Shown here: positions 8,531 to 17,066 of the stretch, in pieces
How the letters are laid out: each line of letters starts with the position of its first letter
Position numbering within the stretch: position 1 is the stretch's first letter
From: Butyrivibrio sp. AE3004
GTDB taxonomy: Bacteria; Bacillota; Clostridia; Lachnospirales; Lachnospiraceae
Assembly: GCF_000703165.1 (NCBI RefSeq)
Contig: NZ_JNLQ01000002.1
Location: 2,852,001 to 2,916,000, forward strand
Direction: 5' to 3'
Length of the DNA stretch: 64,000 nucleotides
The notes under the pieces: model-generated
The model's input: the letters and a program-made list of their open reading frames with translations, nothing else
Databases searched by the model: none
Told to the model about the DNA's origin: nothing
Position numbers and translations under genes: made by a program

Positions 8531-9934
8531 TTAAAAGTTCTGATATATAAATCCCGCAGCATCATAGCCGGGTCCCCATATTCCACAGGTTACTATAAAA
8601 GTAATCGCAGCAATATAAATAAGCCATCTGAGCCATATTCCCTGATTTTTGATCTTGTCAGCGATACATATTCCGCGCTTATTTGCAACATCAGCACCTA
8701 TAAGAAGACCTATTGCCGCAAAAAGAAGAAGTACATTTTGTCTGTCCAGTCCAAGCCCGTACAGCATGCCCTTACTTATAAACCAGGGAGCAGGCTTTAA
8801 GATATGCGTCACCATGTATATTGCAGTTTTAAAATCCTGAACCCTGAAAAAGATCCACGCAAGGTTCACCAGTAAAAACGTGATTATTATCTTCAAAAAC
8901 CTGTGTGAAAAGCTGTTCTTCTCCACTTTAAAAGATTCACACAAGCGTTCCCTTACAGGCATAAGTGCATGTCCGGCCACCTGATACATACCATGTAAAA
9001 GTCCCCATATCGCAAAGGTATAATTGGCTCCATGCCACAATCCGCTAAGAATAAATACTATTAAAATATTGATGTATTTTCTTGTTGTTCCCTTTCTGTT
9101 TCCCCCAAGAGGAATATAAAGATAATCCTTGAACCAGGAGGATAGCGAAATATGCCAACGCCTCCAGAATTCCTGTACATTTGATGACAGATAGGGTGCA
9201 TCGAAGTTTTTCATAAGGTCAAATCCCAAAACCTTCGCACAACCGATAGCTATATTACTGTAGCCGCCAAAATCACAGTAAATTTCAAATGTATAGAGGA
9301 TAGATGCTATGAGAGTAGCTGTTCCGGCATACTTCACAGGATCTGAATAAATAGCGGAAACAAGAATTGCACACCTGTCTGCAATTATCATCTTCATGAA
9401 GTAGCCCCACATCATCTGCAGAAGGCCATCCCTCATCTTATCATAACTGAAGTTCTTGGGCTCTCTGAACTGTCTAAGCATATGCCCTGCACGCTCGATA
9501 GGTCCCGATGTTACCTGGGGAAAAAATGATATAAACAATGAAAGCAAAAAGAAGTTCTTCTCAGCATAAAGATCCCCACGATAAACATCCACAAGATATC
9601 CTATGGCCATGAACATAAAAAACGACATGCCAACTGCCGAAAGCAAAGAAATACCTGCATATTTTGAAAGAGCAAGAATAAGCAGATTCGCCCCTATGGT
9701 TATGGCAAGTACCGCTTTTTTCTTTTTTCCTTCGATTTTTTCAATAATCCTTGCACCGACATAGGCCGATACCGATGTAAAAAGCAGCATCGGGAAACCT
9801 CTCAGGTCAAGAGAAAGATAAAATGCCCAGCTCATCAAAAAAAGCCACAAGTACCTTAGCTTTGCCGGGATCAAAAAATAGATTAAGGCCATTGCCGGTA
9901 AAAAAATTAAAAACTGCAAAGAAATAAGCTGCAT
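8531..9934 (-). CDS. MBOAT-family membrane O-acyltransferase
   Basis: A 467-residue polytopic protein. It contains WRRWHISLSSWFKDYLYIPL, GGNRKG, SGLWHGANYTF and LLHG, the AlgI-type MBOAT signature including the active-site His in WHG. SGPIERAGHML is another family block. The start at MQLISLQ (9934) has GAGGG in register; the longer frame from 10018 would begin inside the upstream terminator hairpin. A terminator at 9989-10021 separates it from the SGNH lipoprotein gene, so it probably begins its own transcript, though no strong promoter is evident in the 55 bases between. The next gene is its likely SGNH partner. Substrate unknown. Confidence 0.9.
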   Translation of the reverse strand: MQLISLQFLIFLPAMALIYFLIPAKLRYLWLFLMSWAFYLSLDLRGFPMLLFTSVSAYVGARIIEKIEGKKKKAVLAITIGANLLILALSKYAGISLLSAVGMSFFMFMAIGYLVDVYRGDLYAEKNFFLLSLFISFFPQVTSGPIERAGHMLRQFREPKNFSYDKMRDGLLQMMWGYFMKMIIADRCAILVSAIYSDPVKYAGTATLIASILYTFEIYCDFGGYSNIAIGCAKVLGFDLMKNFDAPYLSSNVQEFWRRWHISLSSWFKDYLYIPLGGNRKGTTRKYINILIVFILSGLWHGANYTFAIWGLLHGMYQVAGHALMPVRERLCESFKVEKNSFSHRFLKIIITFLLVNLAWIFFRVQDFKTAIYMVTHILKPAPWFISKGMLYGLGLDRQNVLLLFAAIGLLIGADVANKRGICIADKIKNQGIWLRWLIYIAAITFIVTCGIWGPGYDAAGFIYQNF

Positions 9935-9988
9935 TGTTCGCCCTCGTTTATAGATAATATTAAGGTTAAGTATAGCAAACTTAGCAAT

Positions 9989-10021
9989 AAAAAAGAAGTG
10001 TCGGAGGTCATCCGGCACTTC
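9989..10021 (-). terminator. Terminator after the SGNH lipoprotein gene
   Basis: GAAGTGTCGGA (9995-10005) pairs with TCCGGCACTTC (10011-10021) with one mismatch. On the minus strand TTTTTT (9994-9989) follows. It lies 11 bases past the lipoprotein stop. Confidence 0.88.
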
Positions 10022-10031
10022 CCTGAAAATA

Positions 10032-11237
10032 TTATTTTTTCTTTAAGCTGTCTTTATATTCCCAGAAATCAAAATTATTAATTTCCACATACGGCATCTC
10101 ACTATCATCAAGCCCTCTCAGCTTTTGAATCCTGTGAGCAAGCACGGCCGCATACACCTGACGTCCTTTCTCATTATAGTGAAGTCCGTCTGAGAGATAA
10201 TCATCCACAGTTTCTATCTTTAAGTCAAACTGTGAAGCATACATAGAGTCCATAAAATCATATCCGCATGCATTTGCAAGGTTGCTTGCGGTATTGGAAT
10301 ACTCAGACAAAGGTCCTATTCCCTTACTTACGGTGTAACTGTCACCTATAGCATAACCGTCAGCATTGTACCACATGCAGTATGAGGGACCGCAGATGAT
10401 AAACTTTGCATTTGGGCTTGCTTTTTTAAGTTCAGAAATTCCCACAGACAATGCTCCGTTATAGGTTTGAACATCAAACTCATTATCGGGGTTAAACAGA
10501 TCTTTACCATTTATGTAATCATTGGCACCGTACTCAATAACATAAAGATCAACTTTCTCCGGCGTGATTTTTTTCATCTCGGCACCGGCGGGATACTGAT
10601 CCAGGAATCCCGAATCTATTTTTCCGACAAATGCATAGGCAATACCAACAAAACAGGATTCATTAAACGTATCAAGGTCAATCCCCATCCCTCTCTGAAG
10701 AGAGGCTGCCGTTCCTCCTATGGCAAAATTATAAAATTTAACTTTCTTGCCAAGAAGTGCGCATGTATAAGAAGGAATGTCAGATGCCGTTCCTCTTGCA
10801 TTGTCAAACTGGCTGTCACCTATAAAGACTATATCGTAATATTTATCCTCTTCTGCCTTTGCAGGCTCTTCAACAACCTCCTCTACAGACGTTTCCGCAG
10901 GCTGCTGAACTTCCTCAGCAGGAAGCTCCGGTTCCACTATTTCCTGAGGATCAAAAGAAGCGCTTCCTGAAGAAACAGCTGACGAATCATCGCCTGTCGC
11001 CTGTGCTTCTGCAGCTCCTTCTTCCACGGAATCCTGAGCCCCGGATTCGTTCTGTTCCCCGCTGTCGTTTGATGAAGCATCAGATGCCTCAGCGCCGGAA
11101 ACTTCTCCCTTTATCTCTTCCTCAGCAACGACATTATCCTCCGTTTTCCGGGAAGTAAGCTTAGAAGGGTCCCCACAACCGGTCAATGCCACTGTTAGTA
11201 AAATAGCTGTAATCCCCGCCATTATTCTTTTTTTCAT
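10032..11237 (-). CDS. SGNH-hydrolase lipoprotein with long acidic linker
   Basis: A 401-residue lipoprotein. LTGC at residues 18-21 is a clear lipobox. A low-complexity E/S/A-rich linker follows (about 22-131) and probably spans the wall. The C-terminal SGNH domain is complete: GDSQ (140-143), NFAIGGTAAS, GANDY (237-241) and DGLHYN (Asp350, His353). It overlaps the upstream GT2 gene by one base (TAATG), with GGAGGAG as ribosome site, and is followed by a strong terminator. It probably removes or adds O-acyl groups on the surface glycan made by this locus. Unlike the related protein at 722-1702, its catalytic residues are all present. Confidence 0.85.
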   Translation of the reverse strand: MKKRIMAGITAILLTVALTGCGDPSKLTSRKTEDNVVAEEEIKGEVSGAEASDASSNDSGEQNESGAQDSVEEGAAEAQATGDDSSAVSSGSASFDPQEIVEPELPAEEVQQPAETSVEEVVEEPAKAEEDKYYDIVFIGDSQFDNARGTASDIPSYTCALLGKKVKFYNFAIGGTAASLQRGMGIDLDTFNESCFVGIAYAFVGKIDSGFLDQYPAGAEMKKITPEKVDLYVIEYGANDYINGKDLFNPDNEFDVQTYNGALSVGISELKKASPNAKFIICGPSYCMWYNADGYAIGDSYTVSKGIGPLSEYSNTASNLANACGYDFMDSMYASQFDLKIETVDDYLSDGLHYNEKGRQVYAAVLAHRIQKLRGLDDSEMPYVEINNFDFWEYKDSLKKK

Positions 11238-12181
11238 TATTTCTCCTCCATCATCCTCTTCTTATCCGCATGGAGACTTATAAGTCTCATCTCAAACTCT
11301 CTTCTGTGATTAATTGTCAGATTGTGAAGTATCATTCCGGCAAAGAAGGACAAAAGAGCTGCCATCATTACAAAACCGCAAACGATAAGAGTCGGAAACC
11401 TTTCAACAAGCCCTGTTTCAAGATAAGCAGCGAAAATCGGTATAAAGAAAGCCACCGACACGATTGCAAGGACAAGTGAAATAATCGCAAAAAATCCCAT
11501 CGGTTTATAGTCCCTATACAGCCTTGCGATTGTCATAAGCACCCGCATCCCGTCTGAATATGTATTAAGCTTTGATTCCGAACCTGCAGGCCTGTCCCTG
11601 AATTCAATAATGTAGTTCTCAATCTGCATATGATTGTTAACAGCATGTATTGTCATCTCAGTTTCAATTTCAAAACCTGTGGACAAAACTGGAAAAGTCT
11701 TTGCAAATTCGTAACTAAATGCCCTAAATCCCGTCATAACATCTCTGATATCACAGTCAAACAGTCGATTTATGCTCCCTCTTACCAGACTGTTACCAAA
11801 ATTGTGGAAAGGTCTCTTGTTTTCGGTAAAATATGTTGAGGAAAGTCTGTCACCGACGACCATATCCGCATTTTTCTCAAGAACCAGTCTGCACATTCCG
11901 GGAGCAGACTCCATAGGATAGGTGTCATCTCCGTCTACCATAACATAACACTCCGCATCAATTTCGCGGAACATTCTTCTGATTACATTACCTTTTCCCT
12001 GAACATATTCGTGGCGGACAATCGCCCCGTTAGCATCAGCAATTTCAGAAGTGCGATCAGAAGAATTGTTATCATATACATAAATTACAGCTTCCGGAAG
12101 AGCTGCCCTTGAATCCTTTATAACCTTTTCAATTGTCTGCTCTTCATTGTAGCAGGGTATGAGTACTGCTATCTTATCCAT
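11237..12181 (-). CDS. GT2 polyprenyl-phosphate glycosyltransferase (GtrB/DPM1-like)
   Basis: A 314-residue protein with an N-terminal GT-A domain (IPCYNEEQTI, then YDNNSSDRTSE, then the metal-binding DGDD at 83-86 followed by TYPM) and two C-terminal membrane helices (about 225-290). This layout is that of enzymes transferring a sugar from a nucleotide donor to undecaprenyl phosphate on the inner leaflet. The start at MDKIAVLI (12181) has GAGG six bases upstream. The gene just before it encodes a large polytopic protein. A GT2 next to a YkoS-type protein is also the arrangement I recall for Bacillus ykoT-ykoS. The transferred sugar is unknown. Confidence 0.88.
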   Translation of the reverse strand: MDKIAVLIPCYNEEQTIEKVIKDSRAALPEAVIYVYDNNSSDRTSEIADANGAIVRHEYVQGKGNVIRRMFREIDAECYVMVDGDDTYPMESAPGMCRLVLEKNADMVVGDRLSSTYFTENKRPFHNFGNSLVRGSINRLFDCDIRDVMTGFRAFSYEFAKTFPVLSTGFEIETEMTIHAVNNHMQIENYIIEFRDRPAGSESKLNTYSDGMRVLMTIARLYRDYKPMGFFAIISLVLAIVSVAFFIPIFAAYLETGLVERFPTLIVCGFVMMAALLSFFAGMILHNLTINHRREFEMRLISLHADKKRMMEEK

Positions 12182-12195
12182 TTCAAACCTCACGT

Positions 12196-13953
12196 TCAAT
12201 ATTTTAATGTATATACATATACTGTATAAGGCGATGAAGTATCCTCATAAACGCCCTTAAGAAAAAGGCCCTTTTCATCAGCATTACTGATTTCAATTCT
12301 TGAAAAAATGTAGTCGCATGAAAGGTCCCTGAGTGCTTCCGCATCAATGTAAATATCTGTGTCTGTAACCCCGGTCATGCTCTTCGTAGCCATTACGATA
12401 GAATCATCTGTTCCGGAATAGAGATAGCATCTTGCTCCCCAGTCATCAAAATAAATCCTGGTGTTTTCCTTGCGTTCAAGTGCAGGAGCTATTACCCTTC
12501 TGAATTTCTCCTTATACTCCTGCGAATAAAAGCCAAGGTATCCGTCAAGAGTGGCAATATCGTTATATTCAAGAACAGCGGGATGCATTCCGTAGGCTAC
12601 AGCCCACTCGTTTTTGTCGTAGCCGATATCGCTTTTTATTTTATCAAAAAGCTCCTCCGAGTAAAACTCTCCATAGCTCAGTCTGTCCACTTCTTGTCCT
12701 GTCTTTATCCTGTAAGCCGTTCCGTAAACAGTATCATAGAGATCATTGTAATGACCCGACCCAAGCAGAATTACGAACACTGCAGCTACAGGTATAAGTC
12801 TCGCAGCTATGCGGATAAAAACATTCTCCTTAGATGCCATTCTCCTACAAAGAATAAACAATAGTGCATACCACAAAAAAGGACTAAAGAAAATAGTTCT
12901 GTTAAACTGCCAGCCTGTAAGTGGGGGCAAAACAAATGCCACAAAATCTCTCATTCCTTCGCTGTAATATATTCCGTAAACTGCGCTGTTAAAGACAAGA
13001 AGCAGCATAAAGAAATTATATATATCATGAAAGATTCCTTTAAAATCCCGCTTTAAAATATAACCGGCATTAAGAACCACAAAATAAAGCATGCACAGCG
13101 GAAACACCAAATACGAATGAGCATCGTCCGCATGCATCATCCCATTCTTGAATACATCAAAGCTTTCCGTAAGAATTCCGGATAATCCCATTGAAGCATC
13201 TTTCATTGTGCTTCTTATGGTCACTTCATCGGAAAACAGCATTGCTCCGAATAATCTGTATTCAAAAATCACAAAGCCTGCTGCCAATATTACGAGTCCT
13301 ACGCATAAGGGCAAAGAAAGTTTCTTATCACTTATCCATCTCCAGATGATGGCGAGGACAAGATATCCCAAAATAAACATTCCGAAATATGAGAAATACG
13401 AAACCACCGGATAAAAAAACAGAAGTACAAAGTACTTTAAAGCCTCTTTCTTAAAGCCTATCCTGTAAATTTTCCTAAGAAGATATATAGCAAGCGGTAT
13501 TGAAGCAAAGGGAATTCCGAACGCCGGAAAAAGGTTTAATATTCCATATGCAAAGGAACATATCCACGCTATATCTCCGGGTTTCTCATCAGGCAGAAAA
13601 TCCTTAAAGAGAAGAAGACATGAAGCAATAGCTATAACAATCTTTAAAATATAGCCGACAACATACGCAGGATATGCCGGCATTATCATGAACAAAACAC
13701 TGTACAGATAAAATTCACCCGGAAGATTGTCTCTGCTTATCCCATTAAGAAATGGGACATCTGCGCCATGAGCCCAAAATGTCCCTGTATTCTTCATCAT
13801 TTTATATTGTGCTACGAAAAGATCCAGATTATCCGGCACTGCTATGTAGCTGTTTTCACCAACAATCATGTACATAGCAAAAACAGATATCATAAACAGT
13901 CCTATAAGACAGATATACCATCTGGATAATATTTTTCCGGCTAAACCTTTCAC
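12196..13953 (-). CDS. Polytopic GT-C-like membrane protein (YkoS/DUF6044-like)
   Basis: A 585-residue protein with about twelve membrane helices and a C-terminal extracytoplasmic domain of roughly 170 residues. The first outer loop carries VPDNLDLFVAQYK, an acidic motif where GT-C enzymes keep their catalytic Asp. I chose the GTG at 13953, which has GAGGAG five to six bases upstream. It is followed after 14 bases by a GT2 synthase, so the pair may make and use an undecaprenyl-phosphate sugar to decorate a surface polymer outside the membrane. The family name is from memory of YkoS-like proteins and the activity is inferred from layout. Confidence 0.65.
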   Translation of the reverse strand: MKGLAGKILSRWYICLIGLFMISVFAMYMIVGENSYIAVPDNLDLFVAQYKMMKNTGTFWAHGADVPFLNGISRDNLPGEFYLYSVLFMIMPAYPAYVVGYILKIVIAIASCLLLFKDFLPDEKPGDIAWICSFAYGILNLFPAFGIPFASIPLAIYLLRKIYRIGFKKEALKYFVLLFFYPVVSYFSYFGMFILGYLVLAIIWRWISDKKLSLPLCVGLVILAAGFVIFEYRLFGAMLFSDEVTIRSTMKDASMGLSGILTESFDVFKNGMMHADDAHSYLVFPLCMLYFVVLNAGYILKRDFKGIFHDIYNFFMLLLVFNSAVYGIYYSEGMRDFVAFVLPPLTGWQFNRTIFFSPFLWYALLFILCRRMASKENVFIRIAARLIPVAAVFVILLGSGHYNDLYDTVYGTAYRIKTGQEVDRLSYGEFYSEELFDKIKSDIGYDKNEWAVAYGMHPAVLEYNDIATLDGYLGFYSQEYKEKFRRVIAPALERKENTRIYFDDWGARCYLYSGTDDSIVMATKSMTGVTDTDIYIDAEALRDLSCDYIFSRIEISNADEKGLFLKGVYEDTSSPYTVYVYTLKY

Positions 13954-14018
13954 GATCTCTCCTCTATAGTAATGCCCTGCTAATAACATTAAATATCAAA
14001 AAGGCTCCGATCACCGGA

Positions 14019-15014
14019 TCAGTCTTCCTTCTTGAACAATCCCATTCTCTCATGTCCGCCGAGCTTATTAGGATCTCTTCCTTCAAGGATTGCTTTAACG
14101 ATTGTCATACGGAATCCTGCGTCTATAAAGTCACAGTGCTTACAGAACGACTCATTCTGTCTGCCCGCAGCGATCTTTCTTCTGACAGCCATGAATTCCT
14201 CTGAAGCCCATCCGTCCTTGAGACTTGTTGTCGCAAGATCGGCATAATTTGTAACCTCAAAGTTATCACAGCAACAAAGTCCCAGCTTACCGTTAGGCAT
14301 AATCCACATATCAGTAAAAGGAAGGAGACAAGTCTCCTTTATGACTTTTTCCGTTGCCTGCTTATTGGGTGCTGACCCCGCTCTGTTAGTAAGAACCTCC
14401 TGAAGATATCTCATCTGAATTTCGATATCGATATCCTTGAATTCATCGGGATGAGCCTTTACATAATCGTAAATCTCCTGAATGTTCTTATGAAGCTTAA
14501 ATTCCATACTATAGTTATTGATTATAAGCTGATCGATATATGGCTGAATCTGCTTAACCTTATCAATACTAAGAATCAGTCCGTTCGTGCTCATAAAAAT
14601 AAAGCTCTCCGGAAGCTTCTCTCTTGCATATTTATGGCGCTCAACAATTTTGGTATCAAGCCAAGGCTCGTTATTGCCATAAAGAGTAAGGTGTCCTTTA
14701 TATCCCCAGTCTGCAAGCTGATCTATAATGCTCTTGTAAAGATCATCGTCTATCTTGCAAAGTGGTCTCTTCTCTGCGTGAACGTTGGCTGTACAAAAAG
14801 CACATGTAGAGTTACATCTGTTTATTGTCTCGATATTTACAACGTTCGGCATCGGGACTTCTTTTGCGTTCATGAAATAATCTATATAATCCTGTTGCTG
14901 TTTATGTCTCGTAGCAAACTGAAGTTTAAGGTATGCTTCGCTGGCAAGCATTGGAAAATGCTTTCTAGCAAACCATCCGAATTTGCCCATAAAACTATTT
15001 ACCTTAATTGGCAT
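14019..15014 (-). CDS. Radical SAM protein with SPASM-like C-terminus
   Basis: A 331-residue cytosolic enzyme. The CX3CX2C cluster motif is at Cys67, Cys71 and Cys74 (NRCNSTCAFC) and binds the 4Fe-4S cluster that cleaves S-adenosylmethionine. The C-terminal part has more Cys residues (a GLCCCDNFE stretch and FCKHCDF), the usual sign of a SPASM or twitch auxiliary cluster. A strong promoter (15053-15080) and CGGAGG ribosome site precede it, so it probably heads the operon that continues to the GT2 and SGNH genes. SPASM proteins modify peptides or, in some pathways, sugars. No precursor peptide is seen nearby, so a sugar modification is the better guess. Confidence 0.8.
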   Translation of the reverse strand: MPIKVNSFMGKFGWFARKHFPMLASEAYLKLQFATRHKQQQDYIDYFMNAKEVPMPNVVNIETINRCNSTCAFCTANVHAEKRPLCKIDDDLYKSIIDQLADWGYKGHLTLYGNNEPWLDTKIVERHKYAREKLPESFIFMSTNGLILSIDKVKQIQPYIDQLIINNYSMEFKLHKNIQEIYDYVKAHPDEFKDIDIEIQMRYLQEVLTNRAGSAPNKQATEKVIKETCLLPFTDMWIMPNGKLGLCCCDNFEVTNYADLATTSLKDGWASEEFMAVRRKIAAGRQNESFCKHCDFIDAGFRMTIVKAILEGRDPNKLGGHERMGLFKKED

Positions 15015-15052
15015 CGTGTATCCTCCGTATTTTTTTATCTACAACAGCGCTT

Positions 15053-15080
15053 ATTATATCATAGGTAGTTTTTTTTTCAA
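15053..15080 (-). promoter_or_regulatory. Sigma-70-type promoter for the radical SAM operon
   Basis: On the minus strand, TTGAAA (15075-15080) and TATAAT (15053-15058) are separated by 16 bases. The start codon at 15014 lies about 30 bases past the expected transcription start. It is back to back with the plus-strand promoter at 15089-15117. Confidence 0.75.
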
Positions 15081-15088
15081 CTTAGCGT

Positions 15089-15117
15089 TTGACTATCAGA
15101 TTTCTGTTCCCTATAAT
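15089..15117 (+). promoter_or_regulatory. Sigma-70-type promoter for the GT-C gene
   Basis: TTGACT (15089-15094) and TATAAT (15112-15117) are separated by exactly 17 bases, close to consensus. The start codon at 15162 follows after about 38 bases of leader with GGGAGAAGG as ribosome site. Confidence 0.85.
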
Positions 15118-15161
15118 TAAAGAACTAAATCTACCGGCTTTCGAAAATCAGGGAGAAGGTT

Positions 15162-17066
15162 ATGGGAACTGTAAATACGGTATCGCTTATTATCTATTTG
15201 GGACTAATTGTTTTTGCTTTATATCTTTACCGCAAAAACTCAGGTAATTCTTTTTCACAGATCAATCTATCCGATGTCACCTTTAGCAAAATATATACTG
15301 TCTTATTGCCTGTTGTACTTGTGATGATAGGTGCTGCTCTGCGTTTTTATAAGTTATCGCAGATTCCGGCCGGCCTTCATCAGGATGAGGCTTCCATAGG
15401 TTATGAGGCTTATATTCTTTCTGTATTTGGTATAGACAGAGACGGCAACAGATATCCCGTTTATCCCATTACTTACGGCTCAGGCGGTGGAAGTCCGCTT
15501 ATGATCTATCTGAATGCGGTGACCTCATTTCTTTTTGGCAGCAGTTCACTGACACTAAGGTCACTTCCTGCTATTTTGGGAGTAATAACACTTATTGTTT
15601 TCTTTTTTCTCATAAAACGCTTAAGCCGGGAATCTTTTATCGAAAATAAAGGCAATCTTACTCTGCAGTATGTTTTGGGCGAATATCTGTGGTTACCCAT
15701 AGTAAGCCTTTGCATTATGGCTCTTTGCCCATGGCATGTTATGCTCTCAAGATGGAGTCTGGACAGTAACACCATGCCTTTCTTTGTCATTTTGGCACTG
15801 CTTCTTTTTATCATGGGTGCGGGAAGGCAGAAGGAATCCACTTCATTTGAAAGTATCGGCACTCTTTTTAAAAACAAGGACAGAAAAAAAAGTCGCACAT
15901 TAAGCGCATCCGATTCCGTCTCAACTCTTTTGTTTGCTGCTTCTGCTTTTGTTTATGCACTCACACTCTACAGCTACGGTAGCGCTACTTTTATCATTCC
16001 TGTCCATTTGATTTTATTGTGCGTGATTTTTCATAGGAAACGTCGCATTACTGCTTTTCAGATTCTTATCGGCATACTTGTATTTATAATAGTTTCCTCA
16101 CCATTATTATTGTTTTACGCAATAAATACGCTTGATTTGCCACAGATAATCACTCCTTTCTTTTCCGTGACAAAATTCACTGCCAGACGCTCTATATTTA
16201 CAACAGGTGAAGGGATGCTTTTGTCCGCATTGCAAAATCTCCTGGTCATCATTAAAAATCTGGCAATCGGATGCTCTGATGAGCAGATTCTTAACTATAT
16301 ACCCGGATTCCCTCCACTTTTTGCTTTTACTTTCCCTATTACTTTACTTGGGGTAATCATAAGCATGATCAGGGTAAAACGTGGAGCTCTCCTCGATCAG
16401 GTTATCCTCAGCCTCTTTATCCCGGCTTTTGTCTTCGGACTGTTTGTTGAAGAAGACATAACCAGAATGGTCCTGATCTTCATACCCGTGATCTACTACA
16501 TGGCACGTGGCTACATCTTTGTTGTTGATGCTTTTGTCACCATTGAAAAAACCTCAGCATCAAAGCTTGTCCGCTTTTTTGCCATTTTCCTAAAGAGTAT
16601 TGCGCCTGCTCTTTTCATGGCCTCCGCATTGTTCTTTTGCAAAACATATTTTAACGAATTCAACGAATTAAGCCGTGATGCCTATATGCCCGGTTATGGC
16701 GAAGCCTGCGCATATGCAGACAAAAAGGCTTCGGGTGATGCCATAATATACTCAACCTATGAGCATGTATCAGCGCCCTTTATGATAGCGCTTTATTACA
16801 CAAAAACAAATCCATATGATTTTATAAACACGGTTCATTATAAAGATCCAAATGCCGAGTTTAGGATTGCTGACTCCTTTACTCACTTCAGATTTGGGCT
16901 CCCTGAAGATATAACAGATAATGCCCTTTCATATCTGTCTGAAGGCAATATCTTTATTCTTCATGAATCACAGATGGACACAATAAAAAACGCTCCGGGA
17001 TATAATCCCGAAGCAGTTGATATAAAATCTTTTGGTGATTTTCTTGTTATTGTCCCGATTTCCTGA
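15162..17066 (+). CDS. GT39/PMT-like GT-C glycosyltransferase
   Basis: A 634-residue polytopic protein. After the first helices it carries LHQDEASIGYEAY (Asp75-Glu76), the acidic motif that GT-C enzymes of the PMT/ArnT kind place in the first outer loop. About eleven helices follow, and a C-terminal extracytoplasmic region (from about residue 510) contains ACAYADKKASGDAII and a predicted mixed fold. Such enzymes transfer a sugar from a polyprenyl-phosphate donor to a protein or glycan outside the cell. It has its own strong promoter and stands apart in orientation from its neighbours. Its last 20 bases overlap the end of the convergent AlgJ-like gene. Donor and acceptor are unknown. Confidence 0.8.
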   Translation: MGTVNTVSLIIYLGLIVFALYLYRKNSGNSFSQINLSDVTFSKIYTVLLPVVLVMIGAALRFYKLSQIPAGLHQDEASIGYEAYILSVFGIDRDGNRYPVYPITYGSGGGSPLMIYLNAVTSFLFGSSSLTLRSLPAILGVITLIVFFFLIKRLSRESFIENKGNLTLQYVLGEYLWLPIVSLCIMALCPWHVMLSRWSLDSNTMPFFVILALLLFIMGAGRQKESTSFESIGTLFKNKDRKKSRTLSASDSVSTLLFAASAFVYALTLYSYGSATFIIPVHLILLCVIFHRKRRITAFQILIGILVFIIVSSPLLLFYAINTLDLPQIITPFFSVTKFTARRSIFTTGEGMLLSALQNLLVIIKNLAIGCSDEQILNYIPGFPPLFAFTFPITLLGVIISMIRVKRGALLDQVILSLFIPAFVFGLFVEEDITRMVLIFIPVIYYMARGYIFVVDAFVTIEKTSASKLVRFFAIFLKSIAPALFMASALFFCKTYFNEFNELSRDAYMPGYGEACAYADKKASGDAIIYSTYEHVSAPFMIALYYTKTNPYDFINTVHYKDPNAEFRIADSFTHFRFGLPEDITDNALSYLSEGNIFILHESQMDTIKNAPGYNPEAVDIKSFGDFLVIVPIS

